A DNA stretch of 8,927 bases from an uncultured Campylobacter sp. (GCF_938018145.1 NZ_CALIII010000226.1:1-8927); one strand, 5' to 3'; counted from the first letter of the stretch, positions 1-7,833 are shown. Numbers and translations: made by a program. Notes: generated from the letters alone by a model not told the origin.

Positions 1-21
1 ATTTTAAAAATTAAAAATAAA

Positions 22-59
22 ACTTAAATATATAGCTCAAATTTGATCAAATTTACAAT
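22..59 (+). repeat. Degenerate direct repeat, copy 1
   Basis: This copy contains ACTT (22-25), ATATATAGCT (28-37) and ATTTACAAT (51-59) in that order. The same three blocks recur in the same order at 168-195. The first copy has 13 bases between the last two blocks where the second has four, and the extra bases carry the centre of the palindrome at 39-54. The function is unknown. Confidence 0.45.
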
Positions 60-71
60 TTATGAGCTATA
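31..71. repeat. Inverted repeat enclosing a 16-bp perfect palindrome
   Basis: TATAGCTCA (31-39) is exactly complementary to TGAGCTATA (63-71), with 23 bases between. Inside, AAATTTGATCAAATTT (39-54) is a perfect 16-bp palindrome. The structure is long for such AT-rich DNA. It lacks a clean T-run on the plus strand, so it is a poor intrinsic terminator in that direction; on the minus strand it is followed by a T-rich stretch. It may be an operator, a cruciform-forming site, or a terminator for a gene left of the window. The role is unknown. Confidence 0.55.
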
Positions 72-167
72 CGGTCTTGAGTTTTAATCAATTTTATACC
101 TATGATAATTTAGCCTAAAATTAGCGCTTTTAAAAGGTTAAATTTAAAAATAGACCACTGTTTTTAT

Positions 168-195
168 ACTTGATATATAGCTTTATATTTACAAT
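168..195 (+). repeat. Degenerate direct repeat, copy 2
   Basis: This copy contains ACTT (168-171), ATATATAGCT (173-182) and ATTTACAAT (187-195), matching copy 1 at 22-59 block for block but with shorter spacing. It sits about 295 bases before the napA start. It could be a duplicated control element or old sequence duplication. Confidence 0.45.
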
Positions 196-290
196 GAAAA
201 AATGTTACGATTTTACACGTTAAATTTATATTTTATAAATAGTTTCTAAAATATTATGGGTTTTGTTATCAAAAAGAATATCAAATTTAC

Positions 291-312
291 TAAATATAAA
301 GAAATATATTTA
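291..312. repeat. AT-only inverted repeat upstream of napA
   Basis: TAAATATA (291-298) pairs exactly with TATATTTA (305-312) across a six-base loop. All pairs are A-T, so the stem would be weak and could arise by chance in this composition. It is listed because it lies in the likely nap control region. Confidence 0.25.
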
Positions 313-489
313 TTCGTAATTTTAAGCTTTACCCCTAAAATAGGCAAAATAAAGATAATTTTGGTCTTAATTTGAATGCCAAATATTGCTAAAGAACTAA
401 TTGTTTTTAATCAACTTAAATTTAGGTTGTAACGGTTAATATCCGCCTGATTTTTAAGAACTATCTTAAAAAATAAACGAGGAGAGAAA

Positions 490-3276
490 ATGGATCGACG
501 AGATTTTATAAAAAGTGCCGCCGCTTCGGCTGCTTGCGCGAGTGCCGGTATAGCGCTGCCTAGCTCTATGGTAGCTGCGCAAAACGCAGCTGAAAAGGGC
601 TGGCGCTGGGATAAAGCTGCATGTAGGTTCTGTGGAACTGGCTGCGGCGTAATGATCGCAACCAAAGAGGGCAAAATCGTAGCCGTCAAGGGCGACCCTG
701 AAGCACCAGTAAACCGCGGCCTAAACTGCATCAAAGGCTACTTTAACGCCAAGATCATGTACGGCGCGGACCGCATCACTCAGCCGCTTTTACGCATGAA
801 CGAAAAGGGCGAATTTGATAAAAAAGGCAAATTTAAGCCTATTAGCTGGGAAAAAGCCTTTGACATCATGGCGGAAAAATATAAAGAGACCATGAAGAAA
901 AACGGCGTGCATTCAGCCTGCGTTTTTGGCTCGGGTCAATACACTATTTTAGAGGGTTATGCAGCCGTCAAACTATGGAAAGCGGGTATTAGAAGCAACT
1001 CTATTGACCCGAATGCTCGCCACTGTATGGCGTCCGCGGTCGTCGGATTTATGCAGACTTTCGGTATCGACGAGCCTGCGGGCTGCTACGACGACATAGA
1101 GCTAACCGATACTATCGTGGCTTGGGGCGCTAATATGGCCGAGATGCACCCGATACTTTGGGCGCGCGTAAGCGATAAAAAGCTAAGCAATCCCGAGCGC
1201 GTAAAGGTCGTAAATTTAAGCACGTATTCGACTAGAACGTCAAATATCGCCGATTCCGAGATTATTTTCGCTCCTTCAAGCGACGTTGCTATCTGGAACT
1301 ACATCGCTCACGAGATCGTTTATAATCATCCTGAAGCCATCGATTGGGACTACGTAAATAGCCACTGCGTATTTGCGACGGGACCTGCCGATATCGGCTA
1401 CGGGCTTAGAAATAATCCAAATCATCCTAACTACTCAAACGAAAAAGACGTCGTAGAGACGGAGCTTCATAAGAAACTAAGCAAAAACGAAGGCGTGACT
1501 CTGGGCTATCTAGGCTATAAAGAGGGCGACGTGATGGAAAATAAAAATACGGCTACCGCGGGCAAACACTGGCAAATCACGTTTGAGGAATTTAAAGAAG
1601 CTCTTAAACCTTATACGCTTGATTTCTCCGCTCCGCTAATAAAAGGCGATCCAAACGAGGATTTGGAAGAATTTAAGAAAAAACTAAAGCAACTAGCCGA
1701 CTGGTACATCGAAAAAGGTAGAAAAGTAGTTAGCTTTTGGACAATGGGCTTTAACCAGCACCAACGCGGCACTTGGGTAAACGAGCAAGCCTATATGGTG
1801 CATATGCTACTTGGCAAACAAGCAAAACCGGGCGAGGGCGCTTTCTCGCTAACCGGACAACCAAGCGCCTGCGGAACGGCGCGCGAGGTCGGTACTTTCG
1901 TCCACCGCTTGCCTGCGGATATGGTCGTAGATAACGCCGAACACCGCGAAATAAGCGAGAAAATTTGGAAACTTCCTAAAAACACGCTAAATCCGAAAGT
2001 CGCCTCCCACTACGTAAAAATGATGCGCGATATGGAAGACGGAAAGATGAAATGGGCGTGGGTGCAGGTAAATAACCCGTGGCAAAACACCGCAAACGCA
2101 AACCACTGGATAAAAGCCGCTCGCGAGATGGATAACTTTATCATCGTCTCAGACCCGTATCCGGGCATCTCGGCTAAGGTTGCCGATCTAATCTTGCCTA
2201 CTGCGATGATTTACGAAAAATGGGGCGCGTACGGTAATGCCGAGCGCCGAACGCAGCACTGGCGTCAGCAAGTCCTTCCGGTAGGCGAAGCGATGAGCGA
2301 TACTTGGCAAATGCTGGAATTTGCTAAGCGCTTTAAGCTAAAAGAGGTTTGGGGCGAACAAAAAGTGGACGATAAGCTAACGCTTCCAAGCGTGCTAGAC
2401 GAGGCAAAAGCCATGGGTTATAGCGAAGAAGATACGCTATTTGACGTGCTTTTCGCAAACGAAGAGGCTAAGAGCTATCCTGCAAAAGACGCTATAATGG
2501 AAGATTTTGATAACTCAGAAGTTTTTGGCGACAGCAGAAAAGTAGTCGGCTCAGACGGCAAGGTATTTGAGGGTTACGGATTTTTCATCCAAAAATATCT
2601 TTGGGAAGACTACCGCAAATTTGGCTCAGGTCATGGACACGATCTGGCGGACTTTGATACCTATCACAAAGTGCGCGGACTAAGGTGGCCCGTCGTAGAC
2701 GGTAAAGAAACTCAGTGGAGATTTAACGCCAAATACGATCCGTACGCGAAGAAATTTGCCGAGGATGGCAAGCAGTTTGCATTCTACGGCAATAAAAAAG
2801 CCAAGTTGCAAAAAGGCGATTTGACCAAAGTAACTAGCGGAGACGAGAAATTTTCTATCGCTAATAGGGCTAAAATTTTCTTCCGCCCTTATATGGATCC
2901 TTGCGAGATGCCTGATACTACGTATCCTTTCTGGCTATGCACGGGCCGCGTCTTGGAGCACTGGCACACCGGCACTATGACTATGCGCGTTCCTGAGCTT
3001 TACCGCGCCGTACCTGAGGCTCTTTGTTACATGCACGAGGGCGATGCGCAAAAGCTAAATTTACAGCATAACGACGTAGTTTGGGTCGAGTCTCGCCGCG
3101 GTAAGGTAAAAGCAAGGCTAGATCTGCGCGGACGAAACAAAACTCCTTCGGGACTAGTTTACGTGCCGTTTTTTGATGAAAACGTGTATATCAACAAAGT
3201 CTGCCTAGATGCGACTTGCCCGATCTCAAAAGAGACCGACTATAAAAAATGCGCGGTTAAAATTTACAAGGCTTAA
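490..3276 (+). CDS. napA: Periplasmic nitrate reductase catalytic subunit NapA
   Basis: NapA is the large subunit that reduces nitrate to nitrite in the periplasm, using a Mo-bis-MGD cofactor and one [4Fe-4S] cluster. At 928 residues it is about 100 longer than the E. coli enzyme, as is usual for Campylobacterota NapA. The N terminus has a twin-arginine signal (DRRDFIK, residues 2-8) and a small-residue stretch with likely cleavage near VAA-Q at residues 28-31. The cluster cysteines are C45, C48, C52 and C80. C179 in ARHCMASAV is the expected molybdenum ligand. The start is set by GAGGAG at 479-484, five bases before the ATG. This is the first gene of the operon; its stop is two bases before napG. 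NapD, encoded at the operon's end, should bind its Tat signal. No key residue is missing. Confidence 0.98.
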   Translation: MDRRDFIKSAAASAACASAGIALPSSMVAAQNAAEKGWRWDKAACRFCGTGCGVMIATKEGKIVAVKGDPEAPVNRGLNCIKGYFNAKIMYGADRITQPLLRMNEKGEFDKKGKFKPISWEKAFDIMAEKYKETMKKNGVHSACVFGSGQYTILEGYAAVKLWKAGIRSNSIDPNARHCMASAVVGFMQTFGIDEPAGCYDDIELTDTIVAWGANMAEMHPILWARVSDKKLSNPERVKVVNLSTYSTRTSNIADSEIIFAPSSDVAIWNYIAHEIVYNHPEAIDWDYVNSHCVFATGPADIGYGLRNNPNHPNYSNEKDVVETELHKKLSKNEGVTLGYLGYKEGDVMENKNTATAGKHWQITFEEFKEALKPYTLDFSAPLIKGDPNEDLEEFKKKLKQLADWYIEKGRKVVSFWTMGFNQHQRGTWVNEQAYMVHMLLGKQAKPGEGAFSLTGQPSACGTAREVGTFVHRLPADMVVDNAEHREISEKIWKLPKNTLNPKVASHYVKMMRDMEDGKMKWAWVQVNNPWQNTANANHWIKAAREMDNFIIVSDPYPGISAKVADLILPTAMIYEKWGAYGNAERRTQHWRQQVLPVGEAMSDTWQMLEFAKRFKLKEVWGEQKVDDKLTLPSVLDEAKAMGYSEEDTLFDVLFANEEAKSYPAKDAIMEDFDNSEVFGDSRKVVGSDGKVFEGYGFFIQKYLWEDYRKFGSGHGHDLADFDTYHKVRGLRWPVVDGKETQWRFNAKYDPYAKKFAEDGKQFAFYGNKKAKLQKGDLTKVTSGDEKFSIANRAKIFFRPYMDPCEMPDTTYPFWLCTGRVLEHWHTGTMTMRVPELYRAVPEALCYMHEGDAQKLNLQHNDVVWVESRRGKVKARLDLRGRNKTPSGLVYVPFFDENVYINKVCLDATCPISKETDYKKCAVKIYKA

Positions 3277-3278
3277 TA

Positions 3279-4043
3279 ATGCAAAATAGAAGAGAGGCTT
3301 TAAAATTTGGGTTAAAAGCGATTAGTTTGGTTCTCGCGGGCGGCTTTATCTGGAGTACGCAAACGACGGCTAAAGCCCAAACTCTACTCATCAGGCCGCC
3401 GGGTGCTTTAAAGGAGAAAAATTTCCTTAGCGAGTGCATACGCTGCGGGCTTTGCGTAGAAGCCTGTCCTTGGGATACGCTTAAGCTTGCGGATTTAGAC
3501 GACGGATTGCCTTACGGCACTCCGTTTTATACTCCGCGTAAAATTCCGTGCTATATGTGCCCGGATATCCCGTGTACGGTCGCTTGTCCGACCGGCGCGC
3601 TAGATACGAAGCTGGTGAGCGAGGATAACGGCAAGCTAAATATAAACAAAGCGCAAATGGGTATCGCGGTGCTGGATCCGAATTTCTGCATCGCTTACGA
3701 GGGACTTCGCTGTGACGCTTGCTACCGCGCCTGTCCTTTGATAGATAAAGCGTTAAGGCTTGAATATGTCCGCAACGAACGCACGCAAAAGCATGCGTTT
3801 TTTAAACCGGTCGTGGACGCCGACTACTGCACGGGCTGCGGCATGTGCGAACAAGTTTGCGTGACGCCAAAAGCTTCTATCTTCGTGCTTCCGCGCGAGA
3901 TAGGGCTGGGCTCTAGCAACGAACAGTACGTAAAAGGCTGGGTCGAGGGCGCGGATAAAAAGCTAAAAGATGCCGAACCAAAAGAGTTTAAAACCGACGA
4001 GAAAAAGCTAAACGACTATCTAAATAGCGGAGATTTGCTATGA
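3279..4043 (+). CDS. napG: Quinol dehydrogenase iron-sulphur subunit NapG
   Basis: NapG is a periplasmic ferredoxin-like protein that works with the membrane protein NapH to take electrons from quinol to the NapB/NapA enzyme. In Campylobacterota, which lack NapC in the nap operon, NapGH is taken to be the main quinol route. The 254-residue protein starts with a Tat-type signal (NRREALKF, residues 3-10, then a hydrophobic stretch to about residue 25). It has four [4Fe-4S] groups: C53/C56/C59/C63; C91/C94/C99/C103; C145/C148/C152, probably with C137; and C184/C187/C190/C194. The C-terminal tail is lysine- and aspartate-rich. The ATG lies two bases after the napA stop, with AAGG at 3268-3271 as a weak binding site, so translation is probably coupled. 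It ends in an ATGA overlap with napH. Confidence 0.96.
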   Translation: MQNRREALKFGLKAISLVLAGGFIWSTQTTAKAQTLLIRPPGALKEKNFLSECIRCGLCVEACPWDTLKLADLDDGLPYGTPFYTPRKIPCYMCPDIPCTVACPTGALDTKLVSEDNGKLNINKAQMGIAVLDPNFCIAYEGLRCDACYRACPLIDKALRLEYVRNERTQKHAFFKPVVDADYCTGCGMCEQVCVTPKASIFVLPREIGLGSSNEQYVKGWVEGADKKLKDAEPKEFKTDEKKLNDYLNSGDLL

Positions 4044-4831
4044 AATATTTGATTTTAAGAAGGATAAGTCAAATTTTGATCCTAGGGCTGTTTTTTGCGA
4101 GCAACTACTACGGAATTAAAATTTTACAAGGCAATCTCAGTTCGTCTTTGCTTTTCGGAGTCGTTCCTCTTAGCGATCCGTTTGCCGTTTTGCAGCTATA
4201 TTTAGCTAGTTTTAGTATCGCTTCGGGCGCGCTTGTGGGAGCCGCTATCGTGTTTGCTTTTTACGCGATTGTCGCTCCGCGCGCTTTTTGCAGCTGGGTT
4301 TGCCCGGTAAATATCATCACCGAAACCGCTCGCTGGGTCAGAGTAAAGCTTGGCTACGACAAAGATAAAAAATTCGTAAATTTCACGCGAAGCGCGAGAT
4401 ATTACGTTTTAGGATTTACGCTTTTTATCTCGCTAGTCACTTCGGCTCCGGCGTTTGAGGGCGTTAGCTTTATCGGCATTATTCAGCGCGGCGTCATCTA
4501 CGGCGGCACGCTGTGGCTATTCGTGGCATTTGGCGTGTTTGCGATAGACGCGTTTATCGGCGATAGATTAGTCTGCTCAAAGCTTTGTCCGCTGGGCGCT
4601 TTTTACGCGATAGCCGGCAAATTTGCCCTTATCAGGGTAAAGCACGATGCGGCTAGCTGCACTAGCTGCATGAAATGCAAGCTAATCTGCCCGGAAAACC
4701 AAGTGCTCGGCATTATCGGCAAGCAAAGCGGGTTTATAACCTCGAGCGAGTGCATCAGCTGCGGACGCTGTATCGACGTCTGCGATGACGACGCGCTCAA
4801 ATTTAATATAAGAAATTTAAGGAGAAATTAA
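4040..4831 (+). CDS. napH: Membrane quinol dehydrogenase subunit NapH
   Basis: NapH is an integral membrane protein that oxidises menaquinol together with NapG. The 263 residues show four hydrophobic segments (about 10-30, 53-79, 121-138 and 154-174). There are two CX3CP motifs typical of NapH, C84-C88-P89 and C179-C183-P184. A cytoplasmic C-terminal domain carries two [4Fe-4S] motifs, C207/C210/C213/C217 and C238/C241/C244/C248. The ATG overlaps the napG stop (ATGA at 4040-4043), and the stop TAA shares one base with the napB start. The gene looks complete. The family is well established as a partner of NapG; the direction of electron flow here is inferred from family knowledge. Confidence 0.96.
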   Translation: MKYLILRRISQILILGLFFASNYYGIKILQGNLSSSLLFGVVPLSDPFAVLQLYLASFSIASGALVGAAIVFAFYAIVAPRAFCSWVCPVNIITETARWVRVKLGYDKDKKFVNFTRSARYYVLGFTLFISLVTSAPAFEGVSFIGIIQRGVIYGGTLWLFVAFGVFAIDAFIGDRLVCSKLCPLGAFYAIAGKFALIRVKHDAASCTSCMKCKLICPENQVLGIIGKQSGFITSSECISCGRCIDVCDDDALKFNIRNLRRN

Positions 4832-5349
4832 TGAAAGCTAATAAGCTTATTTTTGGAGTCGTGTGCGCCGCTGCGCTACTCATCGGCTGCAATAACCCTA
4901 GCGTCGGCGACGTATCAGGCTTAAGAACGGCCGAAGTTACCGACGAGAACGTGACTTTAGCGGATATTAACTGGACTAGCCCGATGCCGGGTGAAGCGCA
5001 AAAATACGAGCGCTCTTTCGAGAACGCGCCTCCGCTAATCCCGCACGATATCGCGGATCTGCTTCCTATCACGAAAGACAACAATATGTGCGTTACGTGC
5101 CATATGCCTGAGGTCGCGAAAGACGTAGGCGCTACGCCGATCCCTAAATCGCACCTTTACAGTATAAGATTTAATAAAGATAAAGGCGGCGAACTAAGTC
5201 AAGATCGCTATAACTGCACCACTTGCCACGTTCCTCAAGCGAACGTTAAACCGCGCGTGAAAAATAACTTTAAGCCTGACTTTAGCCGTCAGCAAGACGC
5301 GCAACACCGATCAAACCTTCTAGATATACTAAACGAAGGCGTTAGGTGA
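4831..5349 (+). CDS. napB: Dihaem cytochrome c subunit NapB
   Basis: NapB is the small electron-transfer subunit that passes electrons to NapA in the periplasm. The 172-residue protein has two CXXCH haem sites, CVTCH (87-91) and CTTCH (129-133). Its conserved NapB stretch ENAPPLIPHD lies ahead of the first site, and the histidine there and one in PKSH are likely distal haem ligands. The N terminus (MKANK, then a hydrophobic run) ends in LLIGC with C20 followed by NN, which fits a lipobox, so this NapB may be membrane-anchored rather than freely soluble. AAGGAG at 4819-4824 sits six bases before the ATG, and the start shares one base with the napH stop (TAATG). The 3' end overlaps napF by GTGA. 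Confidence 0.96.
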   Translation: MKANKLIFGVVCAAALLIGCNNPSVGDVSGLRTAEVTDENVTLADINWTSPMPGEAQKYERSFENAPPLIPHDIADLLPITKDNNMCVTCHMPEVAKDVGATPIPKSHLYSIRFNKDKGGELSQDRYNCTTCHVPQANVKPRVKNNFKPDFSRQQDAQHRSNLLDILNEGVR

Positions 5350-5816
5350 GCGTATCCAGACGCGAACTATTTACTAAATTTTTGGGCGGCAAAACCGCTC
5401 AAAAATTTATCGCGCCGCCTTATTTTTGCGGCGAATTTAACTGCGCTGATTGCGACGCGCCTTGCGTTGGCGCTTGTGAAAGAGAGCTTTTGAGTTTTGA
5501 AAACGAGAGAGTAAATTTTAAATTTAAGTCCTTGGGTTGCAACTTTTGTAAAGAGTGTGCGCTCGCTTGCGAAGAGGCGGGACGAGAGGTTTTAAATTTA
5601 AAATTTGCAGCTAAAATCGAAGCTAAAATTTTTATCGACGTGCATAGTTGTCTTGCTTGGAACGGCACGATTTGCTGTAGCTGTCAGGACGTTTGCAAAT
5701 TTAGAGCGATCGATTTTTTAGGCGTTTTTCGTCCGAGCGTAAATCAAAAATGCACGGGCTGCGCGCAGTGTATGGAAGTTTGCTTCGCGAATAGTATCAA
5801 AATGGAGGCGTTATGA
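5346..5816 (+). CDS. napF: Ferredoxin-type protein NapF
   Basis: NapF is a cytoplasmic iron-sulphur protein thought to help mature or activate NapA. The start is GTG, overlapping the napB stop (GTGA, 5346-5349). The N terminus SRRELFTKF (residues 4-12) matches the SRR-type start usual in NapF but has no hydrophobic signal after it, so the protein should stay in the cytoplasm. The 156 residues hold 18 cysteines. Clear groups are C33/C36/C40/C44, C65/C68/C71/C75 and C136/C139/C142/C146. A fourth, less regular group contains C102, C110, C111, C113 and C117. E. coli NapF is described with three clusters, so four is worth noting. C. jejuni is reported to lack napF whereas Wolinella has it in this position. 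It ends in an ATGA overlap with napL. Confidence 0.9.
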   Translation: MSVSRRELFTKFLGGKTAQKFIAPPYFCGEFNCADCDAPCVGACERELLSFENERVNFKFKSLGCNFCKECALACEEAGREVLNLKFAAKIEAKIFIDVHSCLAWNGTICCSCQDVCKFRAIDFLGVFRPSVNQKCTGCAQCMEVCFANSIKMEAL

Positions 5817-6784
5817 GAAAATTTATTTTATTTTTTACGGCGATTTTTTGCTTAAATTTGACCGCAAATTTAGCGGCGGCACCGCTTGAGATCTCGCAAC
5901 CGGACAAGGTCATAAAAGCCGGCGCAAACGTGATAAGCTCAAATTTGATAGATGAAATTTTATATCTGGGCACGGACGGTAGCGAGCTTGATATCTACGA
6001 CATAAAGGCGGATAAATTTTTAGAACCGATCAAATTTCGCACGGTCAAAACGCACTTTAGCGACGAAGAGCCCGCAAAGATTTTTAGTATCGACCGCCTG
6101 GGCGATATGCTATTGGTTTTAACCGAGATGGACTACAACGAGCGCTATTTGTACGTTTTTAAAAAAGAAAATGACGGCTGGAGCGAGGTTAGCAATATGC
6201 ACCTAGCTAACAAATCCGCTAAAAAAGCATTTTTTATAGATGAAAAAACGGCGGTAGTATCGGACTTTGGCAATGAAATTTACTACATCGACCTAGAGAG
6301 TAAAAAAGCGGTCTTTAAACATAAATTTTCCATCGCGCTTTATGTTGATTTTGAGATCAATAAAACCCGCGACAAAATCGCTATCGGAGCCGAAAGCGGC
6401 GTGATTTATATCTATAATCTAAAAACTCGCCAAACCGAGCAAACGCTAAATTTCTTTAAAGACAATATGTATGACATCGACTACAAAAATGACGTCGTAG
6501 CCGTGGGCTGCATCGACAAACAAGCAGGTGTTTTTAACGGCTCAATGAGCTATTTTAAGTCCGATTTTATCGTTTATGCGACGGGGCTTAGCGACGACGC
6601 CAAAACGCTAGCGTATATGAACGGCGAAGAGAGCGATATCCTGGTCTACGACATCGCAAGCAAGACAAAACTCGCGACCGTAAAAACCGGACAGCAAATT
6701 TTAAATGAAATTTACCTCTCCGATAGCGGCAGGCTAATCAGCGTCGCGTACGAAAAAGAGGTTAAATTTTGGAGCGTAAAATGA
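5813..6784 (+). CDS. napL: Nap accessory beta-propeller protein NapL
   Basis: NapL is an accessory protein found in nap clusters of Campylobacterota; its exact role is not established. The 323 residues begin with a Sec-type signal peptide (MRKF, hydrophobic to about residue 20, likely cut near the alanines at 21-23), so it should be periplasmic. The rest is rich in short beta-strand repeats with WD40- or quinoprotein-like units, for example around residues 61-70 (IYDIKADKF), 197-207 (IYIYNLKTRQ) and 277-288 (LVYDIASKTKL). There are no cysteine pairs or haem motifs in the mature part. The ATG overlaps the napF stop (ATGA, 5813-5816) and the stop overlaps napD in the same way. Identity rests on position and fold pattern. 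Confidence 0.85.
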   Translation: MRKFILFFTAIFCLNLTANLAAAPLEISQPDKVIKAGANVISSNLIDEILYLGTDGSELDIYDIKADKFLEPIKFRTVKTHFSDEEPAKIFSIDRLGDMLLVLTEMDYNERYLYVFKKENDGWSEVSNMHLANKSAKKAFFIDEKTAVVSDFGNEIYYIDLESKKAVFKHKFSIALYVDFEINKTRDKIAIGAESGVIYIYNLKTRQTEQTLNFFKDNMYDIDYKNDVVAVGCIDKQAGVFNGSMSYFKSDFIVYATGLSDDAKTLAYMNGEESDILVYDIASKTKLATVKTGQQILNEIYLSDSGRLISVAYEKEVKFWSVK

Positions 6785-7128
6785 ACATATCAAGTGCGAT
6801 AGTATATACAAAAGACGGAAACGAAGCCGCCGAGGTGGCTAAAAGAATCGAGCAAGTAAAAGGCTGCGAGGTCATCGCCGCGCAAGACGGCAAGATCGTA
6901 GTCGTGATGAGCGCGGAAAATTTAGACGGCGAGATAGAGCTTTTTAAGGCGCTAGAGGGCGTAGAGGGCGTCTCAGGAGCCGCGATGATATACAGCTATC
7001 AAGAGGATTTGCAACAAGATATCGAAAGCATTAAAAAAAGCGGCAAGATAAGCGAAATTTTACTTGACGAAAACATCGACGCCAAGGACATCGTATACAA
7101 CGGCCACGTCGGCGATAGGGTAAAATAA
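6781..7128 (+). CDS. napD: NapA signal-peptide chaperone NapD
   Basis: NapD is a small cytoplasmic protein that binds the Tat signal of NapA, delaying export until the molybdenum cofactor is inserted. The 115-residue product starts MNISSAIVYT. It has the ferredoxin-like NapD pattern: a beta strand, a helix (EAAEVAKRIEQ), a GCEV turn, GKIVVVM, a second helix and GVSGAAMIY. I chose ATG 6781 rather than the in-frame TTG at 6769: the ATG overlaps the napL stop (ATGA, 6781-6784), GGAG at 6771-6774 is six bases ahead, and every other operon junction is similarly tight. The extra MERK from the TTG is not typical of the family. About 45 residues follow the core, a short charged tail. The stop codon lies in the loop of a hairpin (7118-7138). 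Confidence 0.92.
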   Translation: MNISSAIVYTKDGNEAAEVAKRIEQVKGCEVIAAQDGKIVVVMSAENLDGEIELFKALEGVEGVSGAAMIYSYQEDLQQDIESIKKSGKISEILLDENIDAKDIVYNGHVGDRVK

Positions 7129-7138
7129 TTTTTTACCC
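7118..7138 (+). terminator. Hairpin over the napD stop codon, possible weak terminator
   Basis: GGGTAAAA (7118-7125) pairs exactly with TTTTACCC (7131-7138) around a five-base loop that contains the napD TAA stop. The stem has eight pairs. It is followed by GTTAACTTTATCC rather than a strong T-run, so it may be a weak terminator or a 3' end that stabilises the nap transcript. The same hairpin reads equally on the other strand. Confidence 0.45.
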
Positions 7139-7165
7139 GTTAACTTTATCCTAAATTTGACGATA

Positions 7166-7171
7166 TATAAT
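7166..7171 (+). promoter_or_regulatory. -10 box ahead of the 7198 gene
   Basis: TATAAT at 7166-7171 is a perfect sigma-70-type -10 box, with the expected start near 7178-7179 and a leader of about 20 bases. AAAGGA at 7186-7191 is the binding site, six bases before ATG 7198. There is no clear -35, which is normal in Campylobacter. This suggests that the 7198-8287 pair is transcribed separately from nap. Confidence 0.65.
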
Positions 7172-7197
7172 ACAGAGTAAAATCTAAAGGATAAAAC

Positions 7198-7833
7198 ATG
7201 CAAAGCATCAACGGTTTAAGCCAAAATCCATACATCCCGCAACCTCGCTACGACGTGCAAAACGTCCAAAATACGACAAGCGTAGATCAAAACGAAAATA
7301 TAAAAAGGATGCAAGAAGCCTACGCAAATATCGACGTAAAGCAGCTAACAAATAGCTATTTGTCGCATTTTCAGGCTAGAGCGGACTCAAATTCGAGTTC
7401 AAATTTCTTATCTCAGGTTTCGGCCTTTAACGGTTCTGCAAAATTTAACGACATTTTCGGCGCTCAAAGCAAAAGCATAAATTCTCTAAACGATATCTTG
7501 TCCGGCGTCGATTTTAAATCTATCGGCTACGAGGGCAAGCCTATAACGCAACTAAGCCAAAGCGAAGCCAGCGATCTAGTGAGCGAGAATGGATTTTTCG
7601 GTATCACAAACACCGCGGATAGGATTTCAAATTTTATCATTAGCGCCGCAGGAGACGACTTGCAAAAGCTCGAAGCCGGAAAAGAAGGCATGCTAAGAGG
7701 TTTTAAAGAGGCCGAGAAAATTTGGGGCGGTAAGCTACCTGAAATTTCGCAAAAAACGATAGAAAAAGCAACGAAAGCCGTAGATAAAAGAATAGCCGAA
7801 CTCGGCGGGAACGTCCTTAGTGTTCAGGCTTAA
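7198..7833 (+). CDS. Conserved Campylobacter protein of unknown function
   Basis: The 211-residue protein has no signal peptide, membrane segment or metal motif, so it is probably cytoplasmic. The first 75 residues are rich in Asn, Gln and Ser and look disordered. The C-terminal half is more conserved in appearance, with GFFGI (132-136), an AGDDL stretch, a GF-KEAEKIWGG helix region (WGG at 176-178) followed by KLPEIS, and a final helix ending KRIAELGGN. I recall similar Campylobacterota proteins under the label hydrogenase-4 component G, but nothing here supports a hydrogenase: no CXXC pairs and no hydrogenase genes nearby. It has its own TATAAT box and AAAGGA site. Its last 14 bases overlap the lipoprotein gene that follows. 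Function unknown. Confidence 0.85.
   Translation: MQSINGLSQNPYIPQPRYDVQNVQNTTSVDQNENIKRMQEAYANIDVKQLTNSYLSHFQARADSNSSSNFLSQVSAFNGSAKFNDIFGAQSKSINSLNDILSGVDFKSIGYEGKPITQLSQSEASDLVSENGFFGITNTADRISNFIISAAGDDLQKLEAGKEGMLRGFKEAEKIWGGKLPEISQKTIEKATKAVDKRIAELGGNVLSVQA

Larger units (their letters stand above)
1..489. other. AT-rich non-coding leader upstream of napA
   Basis: No supported gene lies here on either strand. Plus-strand reading frames are very short (the longest, 256-375, has 39 codons and no Shine-Dalgarno sequence), and the minus-strand frame through the napA start is only the shadow of napA. The base composition is far more AT-rich than the genes that follow. The stretch contains a 9-bp inverted repeat around a 16-bp palindrome (31-71), a degenerate direct repeat (22-59 and 168-195) and an AT-only inverted repeat (291-312). 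The nap operon promoter should be here, but no single -10 box stands out; GATAAT at 354-359 and TTAATA near 436 are weak candidates. Any gene upstream must end or start outside the window. Confidence 0.7.

Noticed and set aside
43..50. TTGATCAA as an FNR-type site
   Set aside because: FNR-like sites need TTGAT and ATCAA separated by four bases; here the halves are fused with no spacer.
256..375. 39-codon reading frame starting MGFVIKK in the leader
   Set aside because: No Shine-Dalgarno sequence, and its length is within chance for such AT-rich DNA; the composition is dominated by Lys, Ile and Phe codons as expected of non-coding sequence.
360..383. TTTGG / CCAAA inverted repeat near the napA promoter region
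   Set aside because: Only five pairs with a 14-base spacer; expected by chance and not tied to a known regulator.
411..734. Minus-strand frames over napA (411-734, 1791-1985), napG (3257-3439), napH (4603-4800), napB (4803-5084) and napF (5420-5668)
   Set aside because: All lie opposite well-supported genes, lack binding sites and resemble no family; they are shadows of the plus-strand codons.
6769..6780. TTG start for napD giving four extra residues (MERK)
   Set aside because: ATG 6781 has a proper GGAG at six bases and an ATGA overlap with napL, matching the other junctions.
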